A DNA stretch of 64,000 bases from CBDATA01 sp965202845 (GTDB lineage: Bacteria > Acidobacteriota > Vicinamibacteria > Marinacidobacterales > Marinacidobacteraceae), in contig OZ241856.1 in assembly GCA_965202845.1 (NCBI GenBank), forward strand, positions 248,001-312,000. The letters are read 5' to 3'. This document shows, piece by piece, positions 58,584 through 64,000 of the stretch. Both the position numbers and the translations under genes were made by a program. The notes under the pieces are model-generated. The model saw only the letters and a list, made by a program, of their open reading frames with translations, did no database searches and was not told where the DNA came from. Position 1 is the first letter of the stretch, and the number at the start of each line of letters is the position of its first letter.

Positions 58584-60051
58584 GGCTCTTTCAAATACCG
58601 AGTGGGTACGCGACATGAGGGTTGAGCTTGGAGAAGTCCAGTTTTCCGGCGATGAGGAAGAACACGGTGCGGATGGTCTGGAAGGTTCCGTAGCCTCTGG
58701 CTTTCCGCTTGGCCGCCTGAAACAGGCCGTTGAGCGCCTCGATGAAGCCGTTGGTCTGGCGGGTTCGGGCCCACGCGACGATGCCCTCGAGATGTTTGCG
58801 GATCATCCGCGCGACGGCTTTCATGGGTTCGACCTTGGAGCGGTTCACGTTGGCGCACCACTGCCGGAGCATGGCTCTGACGACGTTGACCTGCTTGCGG
58901 TTGAGGATGTTCCGGAGTTGCTCGCGGTACATCCAGGCTCGGGCGGTGCGCTTTCCGGGGGCCTGCGCGATGAGAGCGTTGAGTTGGGCGCGCTGTTCGG
59001 GGCCGAGTCGTTCGGGATTTTTGAGGAGCGCCCAGCGCATGCCCTTGAGTTGGGGGTTGGCGCGCTGCTCGATGCGCCGGGTCTGGTCGAGGGCCTTGGA
59101 TGCGTGAGCGATGACGTGGAATTTGTCGAAGGTGATCTGGGCGTTGGGGAGATGCTCTGCGACGCCCTTCATGTAGGCGGGGGACATGTCGATGGAGGCG
59201 ACTTCGACGGCTTCGGGGTCTCCGCCGTGGGCTTCGAGGCTTCGGGCGAATCGGTCGACGGAGTCGGCGGCGCGGCCTTCTCCGACGAAGATGACCCGGC
59301 GTTTTCGGGCGTCTGCGACGACGGTGACGTAGTTGTGGCCGCGCGCGCGGGAGGTTTCGTCGATGGCGACGGCGCGGACGTCGGCTTGGTCGTCGGTTTC
59401 GGTGGCGAGTTCCACATAGCGGTTGGAGATGGCCTGGGTTTGGTGCTGGGAGAGTCCGGCGAGCCGTGCGACGGCGGCGAAGGTCATGTCCTGGCACATG
59501 GCGAGAATCAAGGCTTCGAAGAGGAGGGAGAACCCGGAGAGCTTGCCGGCCCAGGGCGGCGAGACCAGCGCGACCTTGCCGTTGGGGAGGCGCACCCGGG
59601 GGACGCGCGCCACCAGTTCGCACTCGAATTGGAAGAAGTTGAGGTGGCGGAAGCGCTTGGTCTTGGTGTCGTGGACCGGATGGAGGCCGTCGTGGTTCTG
59701 GTGGGCGAAGCGGGCGCCCCTGCGGAAATCGACGCGGATGCTCAGCTTTCCTTGGTCCTTGTCGAATTCCACGTTCTCGACGAACCAGGGGTCCGGGATG
59801 CCGAGGGCTTGGGCGAAAAGCTCGTGTAGCACTGGATGCGCTCCTTTTTTTCAGGGTCGAAAGCGGGAAAAGTGTTCCATTGGTGTGTGGCGACGCTGGC
59901 TGGGGACGGTTGCGGCTTCCCGCTTTCGACCCTTTTTCGAGCGTGCCCGCCGGATTCCGTGAGTCAAGGGTTCGCTACGCCGTGCAAGCCCGCCCTTGAC
60001 ACCCGGAATCCCGGCGGTCTCCATTCTACCCACTCAAATCTCAATTGAGGC
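58584..60051 (-). mobile_element. ISL3-family-like element, copy 3
   Basis: The 1468-bp element is flanked by GCCAGGTT at 58576-58583 and 60052-60059. It appears identical in sequence to copy 1. It sits antisense in the AAA+ gene. Excision restores KVGQVFDKAAK. Confidence 0.93.
58591..59832 (-). CDS. ISL3-family transposase (copy 3)
   Basis: The 413-residue protein is identical to that of copy 1, with intact DDE residues and a GTG start at 59832 with AAGGAG. The identity of copies 1 and 3 indicates recent transposition within this genome. Confidence 0.93.
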   Translation of the reverse strand: MLHELFAQALGIPDPWFVENVEFDKDQGKLSIRVDFRRGARFAHQNHDGLHPVHDTKTKRFRHLNFFQFECELVARVPRVRLPNGKVALVSPPWAGKLSGFSLLFEALILAMCQDMTFAAVARLAGLSQHQTQAISNRYVELATETDDQADVRAVAIDETSRARGHNYVTVVADARKRRVIFVGEGRAADSVDRFARSLEAHGGDPEAVEVASIDMSPAYMKGVAEHLPNAQITFDKFHVIAHASKALDQTRRIEQRANPQLKGMRWALLKNPERLGPEQRAQLNALIAQAPGKRTARAWMYREQLRNILNRKQVNVVRAMLRQWCANVNRSKVEPMKAVARMIRKHLEGIVAWARTRQTNGFIEALNGLFQAAKRKARGYGTFQTIRTVFFLIAGKLDFSKLNPHVAYPLGI

Positions 60052-60572
60052 GCCAGGTTTTTGACAAGGCGGCGAAAGCGGCGCCCTCGGTCGTTGTGAT
60101 CGACGAGATGGAGTCCTGGCTGTCGAATCGGGATGCGTCGTTGGGTTCGCATCGCGTCGAAGAGGTAGGAGAGTTCCTGCGTCGTATCCCGGAGGCGGCG
60201 CAGAGCCACGTTCTGGTGATTGGTATGACGAATCGGCTTGACATGGTGGATCCGGCGATCCTTCGACGGGGCCGCTTCGAGCATTGTTTGGAGGTGGGAC
60301 TTCCTTCAACCGATGAAGTTTCCATCTTGCTTCAGTCACTTCTGGCGAAGGTTCCTGTAAAGGACCCAATCGATACAGGCCGAATCGTGCGCCTGTTGAC
60401 GGGAAAACCACTTTCGGATGTGGCGTCTGTGGTGCGGGAGGCAGCGCGTTTGGCCGCCCGTAGCGGCAGGAAGGTGGTGGACGAGGAATTGTTGCGACAG
60501 GCGCTTGAGGGCCTTCCCTCGGTTGCTCCTTCAAGGCGTCCAATTGGATTTCCCTAGATATTGGAAGAAATC

Positions 60573-61637
60573 ATGCTCCTGCGCGACAATCCCTTCGCCA
60601 TTCTGGGCGCGATTCTGCGCGACAGCCGCAGGCGCATTATAGATCTGTTCGAAGAGAAAAATTTGGTCGGGAGAGAAGATGAAAAACGTCTTCAGAAGGT
60701 AAAGCAAATTTTGACGAGTCCGAAGGACCGCGTCGGCGCGGAGATCGCCTGGTTGCCCGGACTCGGAGTGAAAGAGATTGCCACGATAATTGGAAGATCG
60801 CTGCCCCCACCCAGATTGCGAAATCTTGTGAACAATCCGGGTATTCCTGCACTTACTCGTGCGAACGTGCTGGCCGAAAAACTGATGCGGGTTCGATCGT
60901 CTTCGACGGCTTCTTCTCGGGAACAGGTCCTTTGGCAGATCAGCGCCCTCGCCGCCACCCATGAAGAGATTGATGCCGAAGAGACAATCCTTGTTCTAAA
61001 CGAAGAGCGAGCGGCCGCCAAATTTTCTCCCATCTCGAATCCGGGTATCGTTGTCGAGGCGCTCGGAGAACAGCGAAAACATTACGGGAAAGCAATCCAT
61101 GAGGCACTCGATAAATTCTCAGCATCCGTCCTCGTTGAGGTCGTGACTTGCGTGGTCAACAAGGCGACGAACAAGGGCGTGCGACATGCTCCGGTTCTGA
61201 TTGAAGATCTAGTGCAAAGTTTTGAGATCGAGGCTCAGGAATTTTTTGAATACGAGGACGAAACAATCGATAAATGCATGGATCGATTGCGGAATGTTGT
61301 GAAAAACAGGCGAAGCAATGAACTAGTCAACCGTGCAGCAAGAAAACTGGAAGCAGTAGTTGGAAATTGGGATCGTGTAGCGCAGCCGATTCAGGTCATG
61401 CATCGCGGTCGGGGAACCCATCACAAGGCAAGCGAAGAAATGGCTTTGAAGCTACGGAAATTTGCGATTGAAATGAACAATGAATATCACCGTCCCGACC
61501 TGTCGAAGCGGCTGACGGATCTTCAGCGATCCGTTTTCGCGGAAGATGATCACATCGTGGAGACTGCGGACGAAGACAAAAGAACGCTTGACAGCTTCGA
61601 AAAGAAGTCACAGGACGACGACGATGTTCCATTCTGA
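60573..61637 (+). CDS. J-domain-like protein without HPD, Hsp70 operon
   Basis: ATG 60573 (or TTG 60561) gives about 354 residues. The first 60 residues resemble a J domain in pattern (NPFAILGAILRDSRRRIIDL then a helix pair ending LTSPKDRVGAEIAWLPG), yet the HPD tripeptide that activates Hsp70 is absent. The rest is helical with many charged residues (NRAARKLEAVVGNW) and an acidic tail (KKSQDDDDVPF). It starts 15 bases after the AAA+ stop. It could be a non-stimulating Hsp70 tether or an unrelated adaptor. The frame is intact, unlike its neighbours. Confidence 0.65.
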   Translation: MLLRDNPFAILGAILRDSRRRIIDLFEEKNLVGREDEKRLQKVKQILTSPKDRVGAEIAWLPGLGVKEIATIIGRSLPPPRLRNLVNNPGIPALTRANVLAEKLMRVRSSSTASSREQVLWQISALAATHEEIDAEETILVLNEERAAAKFSPISNPGIVVEALGEQRKHYGKAIHEALDKFSASVLVEVVTCVVNKATNKGVRHAPVLIEDLVQSFEIEAQEFFEYEDETIDKCMDRLRNVVKNRRSNELVNRAARKLEAVVGNWDRVAQPIQVMHRGRGTHHKASEEMALKLRKFAIEMNNEYHRPDLSKRLTDLQRSVFAEDDHIVETADEDKRTLDSFEKKSQDDDDVPF

Positions 61638-61691
61638 GTGGAAAGGGTACGGCGTGTCGTTCTCCTTTTCGGGGAATGCAGGGGGAGAAGC

Positions 61692-62672
61692 ATGAAAACG
61701 AAAGAGAAGCGTGGGTTCGGTGCTCTCGCGTCGCTTGCGACCGACCGCAACGAGGCGCTGGCCGGCCCCGCGATGGCGCCGACGGCGCACAGAACTTCGT
61801 CAGCGAACCGCCCACCGGAGCCTGGACGTCGTCCGGCTGTCGCTTCTGATCGTCCTCGGACGGTTTCCGAACCTGGTGGATGTCTAGTGATGGGCTTGTT
61901 GGCTCTCATACTCTTGATTGGTGGTGTCATAGCGATTCGCAACAACGATTCCCGTTCCGGTGTCGCGGAAAACCCGAGACGGGACTTTTCCACAGATGTT
62001 TCCCGGCTGCCATCCACGTCCAGAACCGCCCCTTCCAGTCCACGTACCCCTGTACCGCCCTGGATTTCGTCCAGTGTTTCTCGGCCTTCGTCAACAACTC
62101 GGTCAACCCCTCCGCGTCTTTCCCGTTCCCCGACGACCACTCGCTCGCCTCCCCGGACGCCCCACCGTTCGGATTTGGAGTTCAAGAGGCCGGTGGTGGG
62201 GAGAGGGAGAACCCTGTCGGTTGAAGAAATCCGATGGTGTTTGCGTGAGGACATTCGAATTCAACACTTTCGATCCCGAGCAAACAATTCGGCGAGGATT
62301 GCCTACTTCAACATGGTCGTGAACGAGTACAACGAAAGATGCAGGAATCGGCAAGAGCCCGGTGACAGGGCGCGCGCACGAAACGACATCACTCGCTTTC
62401 GCTCGCAGATCATCGCCGGATTGCGTCCACCCTGGGGGCCAGACCGAGACCGTCCTCCCGTGCGGAGTCCTCTGAATAGATCGAATTCGCCAGATACTGC
62501 TCGCTCAACACCTAATGCAATTCGTTTTTCGACATCCAACACGCCCCGTTTTTCAGACTTGGTGTTCACAAGGCCACCAGCGGGATTGGGCCTGATCTTC
62601 TCGGTTGAGGAAGTTCGTTGGTGTTTGCGCGAGGATATTCGAATCGAAATTTTTGCCTCAATTGAGATTTGA
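61692..62672 (+). pseudogene. single-pass membrane protein with duplicated module, truncated by ISL3
   Basis: The frame from ATG 61692 runs 321 host codons and then a few IS-derived ones to 62672. One membrane helix lies at about residues 63-82 (CLVMGLLALILLIGGVIA). A Ser/Pro/Arg-rich linker follows. Two copies of a module appear: LEFKRPVVGRGRTLSVEEIR then WCLREDIRIQ near residue 165, and LVFTRPPAGLGLIFSVEEVR then WCLREDIRIE near 295. The second is cut by the element. The duplicated cysteine-containing block is a candidate binding domain. It is the last known gene of the operon; the true 3' end lies beyond the window. Confidence 0.75.
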
Positions 62673-62688
62673 GTGGGTAGAATGGAGA

Positions 62689-62759
62689 CCGCCGGGATTC
62701 CGGGTGTCAAGGGCGGGCTTGCACGGCGTAGCGAACCCTTGACTCACGGAATCCGGCGG
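62689..62759 (+). promoter_or_regulatory. imperfect outer inverted repeat of ISL3-like leader
   Basis: CCGCCGGGATTCCGGGTGTC at 62689 and its continuation to 62713 pair with CCCTTGACTCACGGAATCC at 62736, continuing to 62759, leaving a 22-base loop. The same structure is found in all four copies. It is upstream of the transposase. Confidence 0.6.
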
Positions 62760-62772
62760 GCACGCTCGAAAA

Positions 62773-62853
62773 AGGGTCGAAAGCGGGAAGCCGCAACCGT
62801 CCCCAGCCAGCGTCGCCACACACCAATGGAACACTTTTCCCGCTTTCGACCCT
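62773..62853 (+). promoter_or_regulatory. 17-bp stem upstream of ISL3-like transposase ribosome site
   Basis: AGGGTCGAAAGCGGGAA (62773-62789) and TTCCCGCTTTCGACCCT (62837-62853) form a perfect 17-bp stem with a 47-base loop. The stem ends 8 bases before AAGGAG and 20 bases before GTG 62874. In a read-through transcript it would fold next to the ribosome site and could repress translation, as in IS10 and IS50. Confidence 0.7.
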
Positions 62854-62873
62854 GAAAAAAAGGAGCGCATCCA

Positions 62874-64000
62874 GTGCTACACGAGCTTTTCGCCCAAGCC
62901 CTCGGCATCCCGGACCCCTGGTTCGTCGAGAACGTGGAATTCGACAAGGACCAAGGAAAGCTGAGCATCCGCGTCGATTTCCGCAGGGGCGCCCGCTTCG
63001 CCCACCAGAACCACGACGGCCTCCATCCGGTCCACGACACCAAGACCAAGCGCTTCCGCCACCTCAACTTCTTCCAATTCGAGTGCGAACTGGTGGCGCG
63101 CGTCCCCCGGGTGCGCCTCCCCAACGGCAAGGTCGCGCTGGTCTCGCCGCCCTGGGCCGGCAAGCTCTCCGGGTTCTCCCTCCTCTTCGAAGCCTTGATT
63201 CTCGCCATGTGCCAGGACATGACCTTCGCCGCCGTCGCACGGCTCGCCGGACTCTCCCAGCACCAAACCCAGGCCATCTCCAACCGCTATGTGGAACTCG
63301 CCACCGAAACCGACGACCAAGCCGACGTCCGCGCCGTCGCCATCGACGAAACCTCCCGCGCGCGCGGCCACAACTACGTCACCGTCGTCGCAGACGCCCG
63401 AAAACGCCGGGTCATCTTCGTCGGAGAAGGCCGCGCCGCCGACTCCGTCGACCGATTCGCCCGAAGCCTCGAAGCCCACGGCGGAGACCCCGAAGCCGTC
63501 GAAGTCGCCTCCATCGACATGTCCCCCGCCTACATGAAGGGCGTCGCAGAGCATCTCCCCAACGCCCAGATCACCTTCGACAAATTCCACGTCATCGCTC
63601 ACGCATCCAAGGCCCTCGACCAGACCCGGCGCATCGAGCAGCGCGCCAACCCCCAACTCAAGGGCATGCGCTGGGCGCTCCTCAAAAATCCCGAACGACT
63701 CGGCCCCGAACAGCGCGCCCAACTCAACGCTCTCATCGCGCAGGCCCCCGGAAAGCGCACCGCCCGAGCCTGGATGTACCGCGAGCAACTCCGGAACATC
63801 CTCAACCGCAAGCAGGTCAACGTCGTCAGAGCCATGCTCCGGCAGTGGTGCGCCAACGTGAACCGCTCCAAGGTCGAACCCATGAAAGCCGTCGCGCGGA
63901 TGATCCGCAAACATCTCGAGGGCATCGTCGCGTGGGCCCGAACCCGCCAGACCAACGGCTTCATCGAGGCGCTCAACGGCCTGTTTCAGGCGGCCAAGCG
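62874..64000 (+). CDS. ISL3-family transposase (copy 4, 3' end outside)
   Basis: The frame from GTG 62874 codes for the same protein as copies 1 and 3 as far as the window goes (about 375 of 413 residues). AAGGAG precedes the start by 8 bases. Asp residues AIDETSR and SIDMSPAY are present; the catalytic Glu region is reached near the edge. Confidence 0.92.
   Translation, partial: MLHELFAQALGIPDPWFVENVEFDKDQGKLSIRVDFRRGARFAHQNHDGLHPVHDTKTKRFRHLNFFQFECELVARVPRVRLPNGKVALVSPPWAGKLSGFSLLFEALILAMCQDMTFAAVARLAGLSQHQTQAISNRYVELATETDDQADVRAVAIDETSRARGHNYVTVVADARKRRVIFVGEGRAADSVDRFARSLEAHGGDPEAVEVASIDMSPAYMKGVAEHLPNAQITFDKFHVIAHASKALDQTRRIEQRANPQLKGMRWALLKNPERLGPEQRAQLNALIAQAPGKRTARAWMYREQLRNILNRKQVNVVRAMLRQWCANVNRSKVEPMKAVARMIRKHLEGIVAWARTRQTNGFIEALNGLFQAAK

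Larger units (their letters stand above)
57708..60557 (+). pseudogene. AAA+ ATPase of the Hsp70 operon, split by an ISL3-like element
   Basis: Host parts 57708-58583 and 60060-60557 join to a 457-residue frame. Residues 1-190 are an uncharacterised N-terminal domain. Residues about 205-440 are one classic AAA domain: Walker A GPPGCGKS (248-255), Walker B VVVIDEMES (Asp307, Glu308), sensor 1 VIGMTNR and arginine finger RRGRFE. The domain is of the Cdc48/FtsH/spastin type and may remodel proteins handed over by the Hsp70. The ATG overlaps the Hsp70 stop (TAATG). The IS lies at residue 292, between Walker A and B, so the current product cannot hydrolyse ATP. Confidence 0.88.
62655..64000 (+). 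mobile_element. ISL3-family-like element, copy 4 (cut by window end)
   Basis: The element begins GCCTCAATTGAG at 62655 in the opposite orientation to the other copies, and 1346 of 1468 bases are visible. Its left flank is AAATTTTT (62647-62654), the expected duplication site; the right flank is outside. The sequence matches copies 1 and 3. Confidence 0.9.

Noticed and set aside
62655..62672. True stop of the membrane protein at 62672
   Set aside because: The last codons come from the ISL3-like end. The native 3' end lies beyond the element, outside the window.

Overview
Organism and base composition. The window is a high-GC bacterial chromosome segment whose core genes have very GC-rich third positions and many GTG or TTG starts. 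Neighbouring genes very often overlap by 4 bases (ATGA, GTGA, TTGA). A VWFA-related protein of the acidobacterial type sits at the left edge, with many secreted peptidases and amidohydrolases, a TPR-octaheme lipoprotein and F420 genes. This suggests an Acidobacteriota member or a close relative; the assignment is an inference, since no rRNA is present. Genes near 17-20, 42-44, 48-50 and 52-62.7 kb are visibly more AT-rich and look acquired.

Layout. 0-17 kb is ordinary chromosome: a cupredoxin lipoprotein, TPR protein, NUDIX hydrolase, TlpA-type thioredoxin, rpoZ, an M24 peptidase-arginase pair, an S9 peptidase, a tightly overlapping minus-strand operon (tandem cyclophilin, YpdA-like reductase, IYD-like nitroreductase, D-aminoacylase-like protein, small lipoprotein) and a double M16 peptidase. 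17-22.2 kb holds a DUF262-HEPN pair broken by an IS1634-like element and an ISL3-like element. 22.2-42.3 kb is again core: a symporter, cofE and an F420:NADP reductase, two sigma-54 activators, pheA, an acyl-CoA dehydrogenase, pheS-pheT, the octaheme-TPR lipoprotein and three overlapping amidohydrolase-fold genes. 42.3-44 kb is an EcoRV-type restriction-modification system with a frameshifted nuclease and an intact methyltransferase. 44-48.5 kb holds a thioesterase, msrP, a glucose-6-phosphate isomerase-like gene and an amidase that appears to start at CTG. 48.5-51.7 kb holds a MutH/Sau3AI-type nuclease with an adenine methyltransferase, an MNT-HEPN pair and an AlkA-like glycosylase.

The most interesting region, 51.8-62.7 kb, is one operon: a GrpE-like protein, an unusual 832-residue Hsp70, an AAA+ ATPase, a protein with a J-domain-like N-terminus lacking HPD, and a single-pass membrane protein with a duplicated module. 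It reads as a dedicated chaperone or ATPase machine, possibly for defence or stress; I cannot match it to a named system. Three ISL3-like copies and one IS5-like element interrupt it. Removing each fully visible element with one target-site copy restores the reading frame exactly, so the ancestral proteins can be reconstructed.

Overall pattern. All six identified IS insertions lie inside accessory genes or at the end of one, and the EcoRV-type nuclease is also broken, while core genes are intact. This looks like recent, repeated inactivation of mobile or defence-like modules by an IS burst. I saw no tRNA, rRNA or CRISPR array.
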